Below are positions 12,701 to 24,900 of a stretch of 64,000 nt of DNA, piece by piece. Numbering within the stretch: the first letter of the stretch is position 1; each line of letters begins with the position of its first letter. Made by a program: the position numbers and the translations under genes. The DNA comes from Morella rubra (taxonomy: Eukaryota > Streptophyta > Magnoliopsida > Fagales > Myricaceae): the NCBI GenBank assembly GCA_003952965.2, contig CM025856.1, forward strand, positions 28,744,011-28,808,010. Reading direction: 5' to 3'. The notes under the pieces were generated by a model, which was not told the DNA's origin, ran no database searches, and saw nothing but the letters and a program-made list of their open reading frames with translations.

Positions 12701-13350
12701 AAGAGGCTCAATTTGCGCATCGAGTTTCTCCTGCCCAATTGAGGGTTAGGCCAATTGGGCCCATTTGCTTTGGACAACGATGGGTAGAAGAGTAAACGAA
12801 AAATCCGTTGGGCAGGAAACGAAAAATTAAAAAGAGGCAGATTGTGGAATCCCCACAGAACTGTTTATACCATTTTGTTGGGCATGATTGGAGGAGACCA
12901 CCTTCAAAGAACAGTCAGATGAGGCCCCCCAGGATGCCAATGCTTTTTCCACCCAACTTGGCTCTCTGTATGTGATTTTGCTTGCATGACAAGTCAGACA
13001 TTGTTAATTGATGTTAACCACTGGCCTATGGTCCCAAGAGATCCAATAAGGCACACCCGGATGGATGAAAAAGGAGTTTTCTTTACGTGTTTCTTTCTAT
13101 AGGGTTAGAAAAAGAAATCTCCCTAGTCCTCGTGCCACTAAATCGAGAAACATCCAGAACCAACATCGAAAACGTCATCGTCTTCGTCATCAACATCCCA
13201 ATAATTATCAATAGCACCAATGGCACAACTACCACCAGGTGGGCGACAGCAACAAGATAAGTTTCCAAATGTGAACGACAATAAAATGTTTTATGCTTCA
13301 CACGGTAATAGCTAACGAAACTGGTTTTCAACTAATGTAAAAGAAAACCA
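6721..13350. other. AT-rich gene-poor spacer
   Basis: About 6.6 kb with no gene I can support. It is strongly AT-rich (for example 6,900-7,600 and 9,240-9,700) with many A/T runs, a short TA microsatellite near 7,890-7,905 and an AT-rich stretch at about 9,370-9,690 that resembles the dispersed family seen near 25.8 and 56.3 kb. Short open frames at 9,856-10,071, 11,088-11,493, 11,664-12,175 and 12,496-12,795 have no recognisable domains and overlap on both strands, as chance frames do. Confidence 0.6.
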
Positions 13351-13351
13351 A

Positions 13352-13724
13352 GAAAAAAAAAAATACACTTTTCACCTATGAATTATATATATTTTACACT
13401 TTACACCTAAACTATCAATTTTGACACATTGCACCCTCTAACTACCAATTTTTAACACTTTGCACCCTTTTATCAAATTTTCAAACTAAAATGACGATAA
13501 TGCCCTTAGATATTGTTGTCAATTTATTAATTTCTCAAGGTATTATTGTCAAATGGAGGTGTAAAGTGTTTAATATTAGTAGTTGGAGGGTATAATGTGT
13601 CAAAGTGGGTAGTTTAGATGCAAAATGTATAACATTGGTAGTTTGATATGTAATGTCTTAAAGATGTAGTTTAAGTGCAATGTGTCATTACTCCGGTAAT
13701 TTGGGTAAAAAGTATATTTTTCCC
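13352..13724. repeat. Inverted-repeat element with about 30-bp subrepeats
   Basis: The two halves are reverse complements in structure. The left arm carries successive units of the form ACACTTTACACCTAAACTA and ACACATTGCACCCTCTAACTA; the right arm carries five such units on the opposite strand, at about 13,555-13,690. The centre, about 13,490-13,550, is unique. Both ends lie against A-runs, so an exact target duplication cannot be assigned. It is non-coding and most like a foldback or Mutator-type MITE. The type is inferred from structure. Confidence 0.6.
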
Positions 13725-14955
13725 AAAAAAAAAAAAAAAAAAAACTGTAAAAGAATCGGGTTCCCACATGGTGCGCGTCTCGTCTCCTCTCTCACAATGA
13801 GCTTGTGGGTCCCTCCAATGAGGTTTTGCACCCCCTTCTTTCTTTCTCTCTCTTTCCCTTTCATTGTGCATGAAGAGTGGTTGAGTGTACCAATTGCCAC
13901 TACTACCACTCGGCTTTGGTGGTTTAGCTTTCTTCTTTTTCCTTTTTTACCACTCGTTTTACACAAAGGGGGAGAAAGAGAGCGACAGCGGAGATTCAAA
14001 AGCTGTGAGACAGCAAGTATCAAAGAGGGTGCCTAACACTAAAAGAAGTCAACATAGACAAATAGAAGTTGATCCAACTCTAACCAGAAAGCATAAAGTT
14101 CCAAGGAGAAGCTAAGAAAAGCAGAACTAAAAATTAAGTAAAAATGAAAGTGGCGGAATGATCCATGCATAGATCGAGTTGAACAGCGAAAAATAACACC
14201 TCAACCAATTGGCATACTTTTAACATTCAAGGGAGAGAGGCTGCGATGCAGGGTCATTTTATTGGCAGCAGTGTTTTCTGTAAAACCATGTATGTAATAC
14301 ATGAGTTATCAAGCATAACAGGCATTCGATGACATTAACAACAAGCATTTCAGCAAGTCCCTACATCTACAGTAAAAAAAAAGAAAAGAAAAGAAAAAAG
14401 GTCACAATCGAAGCTACAGTTCTAGTTGAACTTTTTTATAAAAGAATTGTACATGAAGTCTAGCAATTACAAGATTTTTCCCGCTGCCTCTACCTGGCAA
14501 CTAAACCGCAAACTGAAGATTAAAGAAAAAAAGAATAGCTATAGCTGAAAGTATTATATACTAACCTTATCAATATGCCAGTGTAACTTGCTTATCCGCA
14601 TGTCTGGTACTCTAAGAGATCATATGGATTTTCGAACCCTTCATGCATGGGCACAGGTCTCAATTTTTCGTCACAGTCAGCCAAGTCCCAAAATTTCAAA
14701 CTAACGGTGAACAATATGCCAATGAACGACAGTGTTCCTAGGAACTTCCTTCCTCTTAAACCAATAAATGAAACTAGTTGTCCAGTGGGTCCTTCTTCGC
14801 TCGGGGAGAAATGATATTTACATTCGTACTTGGCAAACCATCTAACAATAGGCGGAGCATATTGGAGCATGGTAGCCTCTCTGGTTAACCATGATACAGT
14901 AAACCAGTCTAGGCAATCACACAACTGCCATGATACAGTGAATCCGGTTAGACAA
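13725..14955. other. Spacer and probable 3' UTR of EXO70G1
   Basis: A pure A-run at about 13,725-13,744 is followed by DNA without a supported gene. The part next to the EXO70G1 stop (about 14,250-14,955) is probably its 3' UTR; a minus-strand AATAAA at 14,258-14,263 is a candidate poly(A) signal. The antisense and overlapping open frames here show no family match. Confidence 0.5.
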
Positions 14956-16992
14956 TCATGCAACTGCAGAGGCAGTACGACGAAGATCTGTGACTCCATT
15001 GTTCAATTTCCCACTAGGCTGCAAGCCTTTGAAACTGCCATATCTCCCCGGCTTTGGCTGAAACAGAGACATTAACATTTTCTCCAAAGTTTGCACCGTG
15101 TACTTTGCATATTTACTGGAACTTGCATCTTGCTCTACCAAGGGTCCATAGTTCTGCATGTAGCTTCGGTAAACAGGCACAACTGCTTGCACTATAACTT
15201 GGCATGTCCACTCCCTAAGGTCTTTGTCCACCACAACCCACTTTGATTGCGTCTCATACATGACATCAAAAGCTTCGTTGAACGCTTTCAGTCTTTTCTT
15301 GACAAGATCACGAGCAGTGGCACGTCCACCTGAGAACAAAAGCAGACCCTCCCTACTTAAGTGACCTGGAAGCTTTCCCCAGCTTTCTCTCAAGAAGACA
15401 GCGGCATAATAGTCCTTGGAGTGTTCATGTTCTTTTGACCAGGAATCCCCCAAGAGATCCCCAGCCTTTGTTCCCTTCAGGTGCTTGTACATATGCCAGT
15501 GGTTGTTCATTGCAAAAAAGCTGGATAGAGTGGTATCGTCATAAAGCTTCATCCATGTCTCCAAGTTCAGCTCTATGGCTTTAATAATGCTAAGAACCTC
15601 ATTGATAAGGAGCCTCTCCCGAAACTTCTCATGCTTCCAGCTCTGGTGAATGACCAGAACCTGGGTTAGGATTGACTTGTAGTTGTCCCCAAGCAGTTTA
15701 TTACAGTAGTCAATAATGATGCTTACTAATCTCGGAACACTACCATCTGGAGGAGGCGGCATCTGTCTCTGCAACTCAACCTGACCCCGAAGCTCCCAAA
15801 ACATCTCTGCTGCCCCATCAATCACCCTCTTGATAAGATCCCTTGTCAAGTTCTGGATTTCAACACATGCTGCTCCACCAAACAGCCGGTTAAAGTCCAG
15901 TCTCAATTTGTTCAAAGATGCAAATATATCCAACAATTTTAAAAGCTTATTGGGGTCTTTCCTGCTCTCGGTAACCGTCTTCCCAAATTGAAGAAATGCG
16001 AGAATACCAGCCTGAGCAGCTATCTTTGCAAAGCAACCCAGCCAAACATCCAATCCCATCCTCTCAAAAACATCAATACAAAGCTTATACTCCGCCTCAA
16101 ACAAATGCTTCACTGCAAACTCCAAATGCTTACCCCACTGCCCTATATTCTCTTCTATGCTTTGCACGTCATTGAACTCAGAAACTGAGATCTCAAGGTA
16201 ATCCAAATCAAGAGCCTGTAAACTAGCTCTTACATTCGAACTGCGAACTTCAACATAGATCGATATACACTTCTCGAGTTTACTATTAGCAATTAGTCTC
16301 CCAAGGATCGCTTGCAGTTTATGAATAACAGAGACAGGTAAAGGGGATGGTGCAATGCACGCTTGCTCACCGAGAGATGATGGCAATGACATTGGAAGTG
16401 GCACACTATGTTCAGTCAAGAGCCGCCGGAACTCATTTTCCAACTTATTCAATGCAGCATCTAAGAGCCCGCCATCAAGGCGTGCCCTCTCCCCATCATT
16501 CTGTAGTTCTCTAAGATTTTTCAAGGAATCCTTCAAACTGCAAAGGTACCTATCATCGGCTACTGTATTGTCCTCAAGATACTCTACTATATCCTCCAGC
16601 CACTGAATTGCCAATCCACAATTGTCCCCCAAAAATTTCAATGCCTCCTCCAGGCGTTTCAGCACAGACAAGTAGCCGGGGAGATCATTCCGGGGGTCGG
16701 ATAACAAGGACTTCTCCAGCCCATGAACGGCATCGAAAACCTTGAGCACTGCAGCAGCAGGGCTTACTGCACGGTTAATGTGGCCCCCAACGGCAAGAAG
16801 GGCGTCCTTGTCAGCTCGAATAGGCCGGACAGCAGCTCCTAGGGAAGGCAATCTTTGGTTAATCTCTTCTAATCTAGGCCCAGCTTTCTCTAAAGCTAAC
16901 CCTAGTACCTTTGATTTCTCTAAGCTTAGTTTCAATGATTTCCGAGCAGATATCAAAATATCTGTTTTATGGTCATCCACTGACGCCGCCAT
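14956..16992 (-). CDS. EXO70G1: Exocyst subunit EXO70G1-type protein
   Basis: A single uninterrupted minus-strand frame of 678 codons starts MAASVDDHKTD; an in-frame ATG 12 bases further upstream (17,004) is less like the family start. Blocks such as RLPSLGAAVRPIRADKDAL, HINRAVSPAAAVLKVFDAV, SLLSDPRNDLPGYLSVLKR and the end GVTDLRRTASAVA are those of Arabidopsis EXO70G1 (AT4G31540), which is also intronless and about the same length. The C-terminal Exo70 helical-rod domain covers roughly residues 270-640. EXO70 subunits bind phosphoinositides and direct the exocyst to plasma-membrane sites for vesicle tethering; G-clade members are less studied. No break is seen. It lies 3 kb from the WRKY gene on the same strand, the same neighbour pair as in Arabidopsis. 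Confidence 0.95.
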   Translation of the reverse strand: MAASVDDHKTDILISARKSLKLSLEKSKVLGLALEKAGPRLEEINQRLPSLGAAVRPIRADKDALLAVGGHINRAVSPAAAVLKVFDAVHGLEKSLLSDPRNDLPGYLSVLKRLEEALKFLGDNCGLAIQWLEDIVEYLEDNTVADDRYLCSLKDSLKNLRELQNDGERARLDGGLLDAALNKLENEFRRLLTEHSVPLPMSLPSSLGEQACIAPSPLPVSVIHKLQAILGRLIANSKLEKCISIYVEVRSSNVRASLQALDLDYLEISVSEFNDVQSIEENIGQWGKHLEFAVKHLFEAEYKLCIDVFERMGLDVWLGCFAKIAAQAGILAFLQFGKTVTESRKDPNKLLKLLDIFASLNKLRLDFNRLFGGAACVEIQNLTRDLIKRVIDGAAEMFWELRGQVELQRQMPPPPDGSVPRLVSIIIDYCNKLLGDNYKSILTQVLVIHQSWKHEKFRERLLINEVLSIIKAIELNLETWMKLYDDTTLSSFFAMNNHWHMYKHLKGTKAGDLLGDSWSKEHEHSKDYYAAVFLRESWGKLPGHLSREGLLLFSGGRATARDLVKKRLKAFNEAFDVMYETQSKWVVVDKDLREWTCQVIVQAVVPVYRSYMQNYGPLVEQDASSSKYAKYTVQTLEKMLMSLFQPKPGRYGSFKGLQPSGKLNNGVTDLRRTASAVA

Positions 16993-17500
16993 TCGGAACA
17001 ACACCCCGAAACCCTAAGAAATCAGAGTTTCTGGCTTTAACTATAAAGGAATTGAGAAAAGAGAAGAAAGTACGTTAAATCAACTGCCGGGTTACCTAAA
17101 AGCTGATCTTGTCAATCTCTCTAGCATTTATAAAAAAAAAAAAAAGATCTCCAAAATCAACAATTCAGCGTATTTTCTTCACCAAACTTTCACCCAATCA
17201 TAACCAAACCCAACGCCAAGAAATGGTGCGAGAGAGAGATACTACTGAATCGACAGCTACCAAACAAGCGAGATTCTTCACTTTCAGGTGGAAAGTGCGA
17301 GAAAATGACACCGAGGGAGGAGAGAGAGACTCACTTGGAATTGGACAGTGGGAAGTTGGGGATTTTGGAGACCAGTCGACCCAGCGTGTTGAGGCGGAAG
17401 GAGTTGAATTGGAACTTGCAATTAAAACAAAGAAAATGGGGCTTGGATTCTGAATCTTGAGAAGAGAAAGAAAAAAAAAAAAAAAAGACCCTCAACGAAA
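16993..17500 (-). promoter_or_regulatory. 5' flank of EXO70G1 with a telo-box
   Basis: A telo-box, AAACCCTA, lies at 17,009-17,016 on the plus strand, 17 bases upstream of the start codon and so within the expected leader. Further upstream are A/T runs at 17,129-17,145 and 17,469-17,487. Open frames in this interval overlap on both strands and are not credible genes. A leader intron is possible but not demonstrated. Confidence 0.4.
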
Positions 17501-19934
17501 ATGCGATGCGATGAGATGAGATGCGAGTGTGGGAAAGAGAGCTCTTTTTTTTTTCTTTTCTTTTCGTTTTCCCGTTATCGTACGATTCCAGCCAAAGTGC
17601 ATGACAGTAAGGCACTAAGACACACACGCACGCAGCTTCTCTCTCTCTCTCTCGATATATTTATTTTCTTCTACAAATTCACTGCAAAAAGCGACCGACA
17701 GGTTGGTTGCTTTGCAAGCTCTGCCTCAAAAAACTTCCCCCGCGAATCCTCCAATAAACAGAGAAAAAAAATATTGTGCATGTCCATGTTATTGTTGCCC
17801 ATAATTTTTTTGGCCTTTTCTGCTTATTTTACGAGTGACCCAAATAAAATCACACACACATACACATATATTTTACTTGCGAGCAAGATAATCAGAGACA
17901 GGAAAAAAATTATTTAAAAATAAAAGCAATAAAATTAAAAAATTAAAGGAAATGCGATGTAATGATTTTTTTACGGAATCTATGAGAAAGAGAGAGAGGG
18001 AACTGACGGTGATTGTATGCATCTGAAGCTTAGTCAGCATACGCACATGCAAATTAACTCATCTACCAAGTTGTAACAACCACGTACCGCGAATAACGTT
18101 CCACCAGCTCTTCTACCAATAATTTACGCGCAGTTTTATCAAGTGTATTGGATTCTCTTTTCCACCCGCCCTTCTCCTAAGCCTGCCTATATGGAAGAAC
18201 CGAACCTAATCCTGGAAATTCAGAATGATTATGTTCTGTTAATCATTCTGGGTAGTGAGGACCACCCATCCGACAATACAAGTACAGAACAATTGTCTTT
18301 TATCTTTTATCTGTGTGATTTTCAGTATCATTCCAAACTTTTTCTTAAACATCATTCTTTAGCTGCTTCCTGGGAGTTTACGTTGCACATCCAAAAAGTA
18401 AAATCTGTGAAAGAATTAACCTTCGTGTTCCGTTTTGTGCCAAAAACTGAAAAAGATTAAGGAAAAGAGATTCAATTGAAACCCCCCCATTTCCCTTTCA
18501 AATGTATTTTTGGGTCATTTAGTATGAAGATTGCTTCAAATCTTTTTTTTTTTTGTCCTTGTTTTTAATTCTTATTTATTCTGCTCTTGGTCTCTTCATT
18601 CATTGAAAAACCTTACCTAATTATATTCGGTTTCTCCATTTTTTTTTTTTTACTACCATTTAAAATTTTTTACGAATAAAATTTTTAGGTTACATTGCAA
18701 TTTCTTTAGAATATTATAATTACATTTTTCTGACCCCGTTTTAGATTTCAATCAGAAAAAAGAGTTGATACGATGGAGAATCCATGGGCCGCTTTCTCTT
18801 AAAGTACAACCTAAAAAGGGTTGTAGCCGTCCACAAATTGAGGGCCTTAGAGTTTGAGGCCGATGCCCTTTTCAAATTCAAGCCCATTGGACCCAGGAGA
18901 AGAATTAGAATGAGATTCCAATTAAAAAAAAAAAAACTACATGGTATTTGCATTTGAGTCTCCGGCCCAAAATGTAAGTCGTCGGTACGAGACCGACGTG
19001 ATAGCTTGTATGACAGCCTGCCTTGCTCTCTTAAAACGACCGCAATATACAATTCAGTGGGCCGAGGCCCACTTCGAGCCCCACCTCAACTTAATTTTCT
19101 AAACTCGGCCTCAACTTTTTATGTAAAATATATTCCTTTCCCTTCAATAAAAGGATTTCAACTCTAATTAGAGTAAAAGAAAATTGACACTCTTAATATA
19201 CGAAGAAATTAGTTAGTTTTTCCACCGGAATATCCATGAAAAAAAAAAAAAAAATGAAGCCATTGATGCGACGTGTATGAGTTGAGAAATTGCCATTCCA
19301 CTCTCCTAATGAAACATCATTAGTTAATTAAATACCCAACTGATTCCTCCCCCTTTCCATAGTTTTTTCTCTTTCCTTTCATTTTCACTGTACATTGGTC
19401 GAACTCTGCCTGCCGTCCCATAGTTTTTCCCTTACCTATCACTTCACTGTATTTTGGTCAATCACATAAATTAATCTAATTCCTCGAGGCTTACAAGCAG
19501 ACACGTTCTGCGCATTAGTAATAAATATTCTAAAATATAAATTTAATTCTTATCACCCACTTACTGTCCTAATCACACCCTAATCAACTCCTCTTTGACT
19601 ACTGCACATATATATGCCCCTTCTCTTATTTTTAATTAAAGTGTCCGTAGTGGATGATTGAAGGAGAACCAAAAGAATTAATAAGTTAATTAAAAAAAAC
19701 AAAAAGCCAAACCATTACCAAATGAAAATCTAATTCAAACTTTTAAATTAAAATGTTAACACCTGCTTGATTGAGATTCCACCGCCTACTACTGTTATAA
19801 ATCTTTTAACATTCAAAAACAAATTTACATCCAACCCCCTCCCACTACCTCCAAATTACAAATGTAATACAAAGTTCCCACCACCACTTTCCCCCTTCTC
19901 TCTCTGTCTCGCTCCTTGTTTCTTTATTGTTTTC
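17501..19934. other. Spacer between EXO70G1 and the WRKY gene
   Basis: No supported gene. Features are a CT microsatellite at about 17,637-17,653 and several A/T runs (18,542, 18,640, 18,925, 19,239). A small patch rich in GGCCCA/TGGGCC (about 18,870-19,080) resembles promoter elements but has no gene beside it. The right end is the 3' flank of the WRKY gene. Confidence 0.5.
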
Positions 19935-21595
19935 TCACGTTGACTCGAATACCAGACCCACACCAGCAGCCACGCTCTCCTGCATCGCGGGTGGAGTACC
20001 GTGACTGTGCTCCCCCTCGTACGTTACGATTAGCATCGACGGATCATCCGGTGCCCTCTCGACGTGTTTCCTCGCCGGGCAAAACCTCACCGTACTGCAC
20101 TTGTAATATCCTCTGAAAATACGGATTATAAACGATGTTCAGATACGCGGACTCGATGAGCCAATAGAAGAATAAACGATCAAAGATGAAGGACTCCAAT
20201 AGTTACCTTGGGTATGGCGACCCCTTGATGGGCTTCTGACCGTATTTCCTCCACGAGTACTCGTCCGGTGGAATATCGGCAATCTTTGAACTGATCGCCG
20301 GCACTCTAATTGTTTTCTTCACACGATTTTTCCTGAAATTAATTAAAAAAAACAGATAAATATAAGGGAAAAAAAATTCATTCATTTTACATGACCCAAC
20401 AAATTTCATTCTAAGGACTTGAAAAGATGCTACTGGTATCTGAGAATGTCAAAAAGTGTCAATGGTCAAAAGTAGAAGCTACAGAAAAGACAAAACAGCG
20501 TCATTTACGAAGTTTGAATTTTCGGACAGGTCTTTTTTTTCGTCTCTTATTTTGCCCCCAAAATACCACTCAGCCAGGAGACACCCTATGATCGTGTCAG
20601 TGTCACGCGTGCCGTGCACAAGAGTAGTGGGGGTCACTGTTGACGAACCAACTCGTTGACCCCAAACTCGAAGCTTTCGCAGAGATCGAGCTGTGGTCGA
20701 CTCGAGCGATTCGGCTCAACGCAGTACTAATAATTAACAAATCAAGTACCACTGAGTCAGAGTGAACTGGTTCATCCAACGAACTAAATGGAAAAGTACG
20801 CGTAGTAGAAACGCTTAAACAGTAAGGATTATTCTAAAATCCGCAGGTTGTGAAGAACACGGCGTACCTTCTCTTAGAGCAGTGGCACTTGCTGCCGGAG
20901 CCGGAGAACTTGCCGGAGAGATTGTCGGAGTGCTCGTGACACCTCTTCTTGTACGGAGCCGTCGAGAGCGGCGGCTTTCCGCCAGAAATAGCGGGCGTCT
21001 GAGAGACCAAGATCGACGGCCCTAGCTTTCCGTTCGAGACGCTGCCGTCTCCGGTGATCGCCGACGACATGAATGACGAGCTCGACGAGACGCTGAAGGT
21101 GTCCTTGGTGAACTCGAGCTCGGTAGTCTTATGATTCGAGGCAAAAATGTTGGGTTTCGTGAAGTCAAGGGTCAAACTCTGCGGCTGAGACGGAACGAAG
21201 CTCGTTGAGGAAGGGATCGGAGCCTGAGGAACGTTGGCCGGAGCAACGATCGGCACCGGCGGAACGGCGGCCGTGGAGGTGATCGGAGTTGGAACCAGGG
21301 TTAGGGTCTGCGCTTGGGGGACGAAGATAGACGCAGACGAGGAGGAGGAGGAGGGAGAAGAAGACGGGCGAATCGGTCCGCGCCTGAACCGGGCGTGGCC
21401 GGTCCTGTTCAGAAGAGAAATGACTTTCCTAAACTTGGATACGGTGTGGTCAGTGACGTCGGAGCAGTCCATTTGGTTCGGCTGGTGAGATAAGAGGCGA
21501 ATCAGGTGCTCCATGCTCTTGATGCCTTGAGATGCAGCTTCTTGTATGGCCGTCTGGTCGTCCATCTTTGGAAATCCCAGAAGCTCCACCGCCAT
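19935..21595 (-). CDS. WRKY11: Group IId WRKY transcription factor (WRKY11/17 type)
   Basis: Three minus-strand exons, 20,868-21,595, 20,207-20,332 and 19,935-20,112, join exactly to 343 residues. Residues 52-72 form the group IId calmodulin-binding C-motif ([11 protein letters not shown], then GHARFRR). A basic nuclear-localisation stretch (KKRCHEH to KNRVKK) covers about 216-249. WRKYGQK is at 270-276 and the zinc ligands are C290, C296, H320 and H322. The last intron splits the codon before GYYKC, the conserved R-type WRKY intron. The finger reads CSTVRFC where the group has CSTVRGC. Such factors bind W-boxes (TTGACY) and mostly repress defence genes. Neighbours EXO70G1 and the giant coiled-coil gene match AT4G31550 (WRKY11) and its paralogue WRKY17. 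Confidence 0.95.
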
Positions 21596-21960
21596 TCAAA
21601 ACGGATGGGAGGGAGACGGAGCGAGAGAAGACCAAGTTGTACACTGAGAGATGAATAATATAAAAGCTCAACAAACCATAGAAGCCTAAATCTGAGAGAA
21701 AGAGGAATTTCAGGTTCAAGAGTAGAGGAAGATGGGAAGACTGGGGATGTTATAAGGGGGAACGGGCCAAGGGGGTAACCGGATGACCGGGTGAGAAGTG
21801 GGGGAGAAAGGAGGTGGAAAGTCAAAGTGGGTGCTTGATCCGACGGCTTGGATGAGTTTGAAGATTTCTATGGAAAGTAATGAATAAACAAACCAGAGGC
21901 TGGTCTGTAGAAGAGGTGTGTGGTGGGCCCGATCTTGAGTAAATTACTGAAACGATGAAG
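21596..21960 (-). promoter_or_regulatory. WRKY gene leader and promoter with a W-box
   Basis: Minus-strand TTGACT, a W-box core, lies at 21,820-21,825, about 225 bases upstream of the start codon, within the sequence CACTTTGACTTT. Group IId WRKY genes commonly carry W-boxes and are auto- or cross-regulated by WRKYs. The leader is C/T-rich on the coding strand. Confidence 0.4.
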
Positions 21961-24900
21961 AGGACTAGTTTGGTTGGGTATAACAAAAAATTATGCATAT
22001 CTCTCCAACTTTTCGTGGAGAGAAAAAGGAAAGTCGACGAGTCTAGAAGAAGTAAGCTCAGTTTTCTGTTTTACTCGTTCTTTTATATTTTTTCTTTTTC
22101 TTTTTTTCGTCTCGGTGCCGTGTGGTCTGGTTCTAGAGGTGGACTTTCTTAACATCTACATTTGACTATTATTATACAGGAAACAAATAACCTCCGAAGA
22201 TTTAAAAAAAAAAAAAAATAAAACACAATAAGTCCTTTGAAACAAAAACAACCATTTTTATAATCGTGATCAGCTTATAAGGTGATGCTTTTGTTTTCTT
22301 CAAAGCTTGAGTACCTTGGAGTTCACTCCTACGTCAATTTTTTTTCGTGAATTAATAAGTAAAAAAAATAGAGGAATTTTCAAACTTCAACTATAATTTA
22401 GTGCTTTTGAGGTCCAATTTCCATATTCTACGATTTTTGGTTCGGGGTTTTAACTTTTTTTACAATTGATATAAAATGGTACAAATACGTTACCATAAAG
22501 TCTAATTTATTAAAATTAAAATCCTAAAAACAGATTTTTCACGAAGTAAAATTACTAGAATTGTTGATACAATGTAGAAAAAGAGTTTGGGTGAGAGCAC
22601 AAACTGCGGAAATTCTTTATTCGACTATGTCTGAGAATTAAAGTGGACCACATGACATGGAGAGGAGAAAATGTCGCATTAAATCAAAATTTCGCTGTTA
22701 AAATTAGTAAATTACATTAGTTGATTAGAGTGAGTTGACTTGGCATTGCATTAAAAAATTTTCTTCTAGAGAAAATGGACTAGAATATATTAACGTAATA
22801 TACTTTTCGGTCGAGGTTCCCGACTCACATGTGGAATCCAAATCCATGTTTTACAGCAGCAAAATTTCAAACCCTATACCTAATTAATCACGAGGAACCA
22901 CGAGAATTTGCCGATAAATCGGCGTTAAAAAGGACAGAAAACTGAACGACAGATGGAAAGCTGAACAAAAGTGGGGATCATGTGGAGTTATTTGTCTTCT
23001 TAAATCCCAAACTGTTGACCAAAATTTCTATTTTCCATAGAATCCGGATTCTGCCGGTACCTCTTGTTTCTAACCGTCAGATCCTGTGTGTAGCGATCTG
23101 ATGGTCACTCTGCTACCAGAGAGTTGACTAGGAATATATTATTATGGAGAACCCCAAACTGGCATTTAATTAGTCATGAAAATTAGCTGGTTCCGATTCA
23201 GTGGGGAAATGCAACCAAAAGATTGGCCAGTTGCTTAAACCATAGAGAACAACAAAGAGAGGCTGCCTGAGTTCGGATCCCAAAGCAAAATAAAATAAAT
23301 ATAGATTTTATTTTCTAAGCAAACACAGCTTGCAAATCAAGGTTTTTTTTAAGAAAATTTTAGAATTTTGTAAAAATTGAGGTTGATTAGAATTTTATTG
23401 AATTTTGAGAAAAAAAATAGTAAAAAATATAATTCTATAAAGTCTAATAAAAAATAAAGAGAGATAATTTAAGTAAAATTTTTTTATGTTTATTATAATT
23501 ACAAAATAATGATTTAATAGAAAAAGATAAAAAAAAAATTTCGTAAATAAAAATTAAATTAATTATATTTACATTCAAAAAAATTGCATGAATAAAAAAT
23601 TTCTCCTTACAAACACTACCATATATTTCTTTTACAGAGGTCCATTTCATCCCGGGTTTCGATTTTAGTAATATTATCCACCAGCTGGAATTTTTGTTTC
23701 TCATGACATAAGCATAGGAAAATGCATTATTGCTCTTTCCCATCCTGATAAAAGGGTCAGAGTTAAATCTACGTCATCAGACAGTTATCAGCAATTTAAA
23801 AAATATATTTATTTGGATATACTAATTAATCAGAAACTGTTGACAGTTTTTCAGGCAATTTAATAATATGTAGACCAAACATATATGGATATTTTTTTTT
23901 ATTTTTTATTTTGTATAAAGCTTGGATGTAATAAAGACTAAAATGTAGTTATTCTTTAAACCCATCATTTTCGAAACAGGATCTAAAAATATCTACATTT
24001 TAACTACTTTTTTCTAAACTAACTGATATTCTGAAATCAAGATGCTATAATTAAGTGCCATACAAAATATAAGGAAACAAGGGATGTGGGGGAATAAGAA
24101 CACTATCGAAGGGCCAAATTCTTAAAATAATATTCCCTAAATATGTCAAAATACCACCCTCTCGGTGGACATAATTCGGTTATAAACTATTCGTATTTCC
24201 AATGAATCTGTGAAATTCGGAAAGATGAAGGATATCTTTGCCTTTCTTTTTGTTTTGGAGCAATTGGGGGAGATAAATTATTCCCATGGACTGTAACCTT
24301 ACGTGCTAAGCATTATTCTGGTAAAAAAAAAAAAAACAGAGAGACTTACACTTATACAGGGAGGAAGTTATATATTTTTTTTTTGAGAGGGCCAATTGAA
24401 TTAAAGAATCTTCTGGGGAGCTGAAGTGCATAAATTAATACAATTTTTTTTTTTTGTAAATTTAAACATATATGTAATTATAATAGTACGGGCACTAATT
24501 GGTTATAGTATTTGACTTCTAGGATAATCATGACTCGAAGGGCGCAAGAAGATTAGTTTAGTGGTGGACATTTGATACCCGGTGGGATTTGATTCTTTGT
24601 CTGGAATATTATATATATCTTTTCACGGAGAGAATTGAAAAAGGCGATATGTTTCAATAATGTCTAGTGTCATCGGATTTGCGAATGTACCCTTTTGTGT
24701 CGGCATAGTTTGCAGATTTTCCCGTGGGCGTAATTGTGTTAATACAATCTAGTCCTTCATCATGACAACCAGAATTGTGTGAGCCTGTGAGGGACACAGA
24801 GAGGAAAGTCAGAGGAACCAACAGATTCTTGTACCAAAAACAGATGAAATTGACTTACACCCGTGAAGACTTATCTACGAGAGATCTTCCACGAATCTCT

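Noticed and set aside
24540-24610. tRNA-like A and B boxes (TAGTTTAGTGG and GGATTTGATTC)
   Set aside because: The A box fits loosely but the B box departs from GGTTCGANTCC and no cloverleaf can be drawn; possibly a chance match or a worn SINE head.
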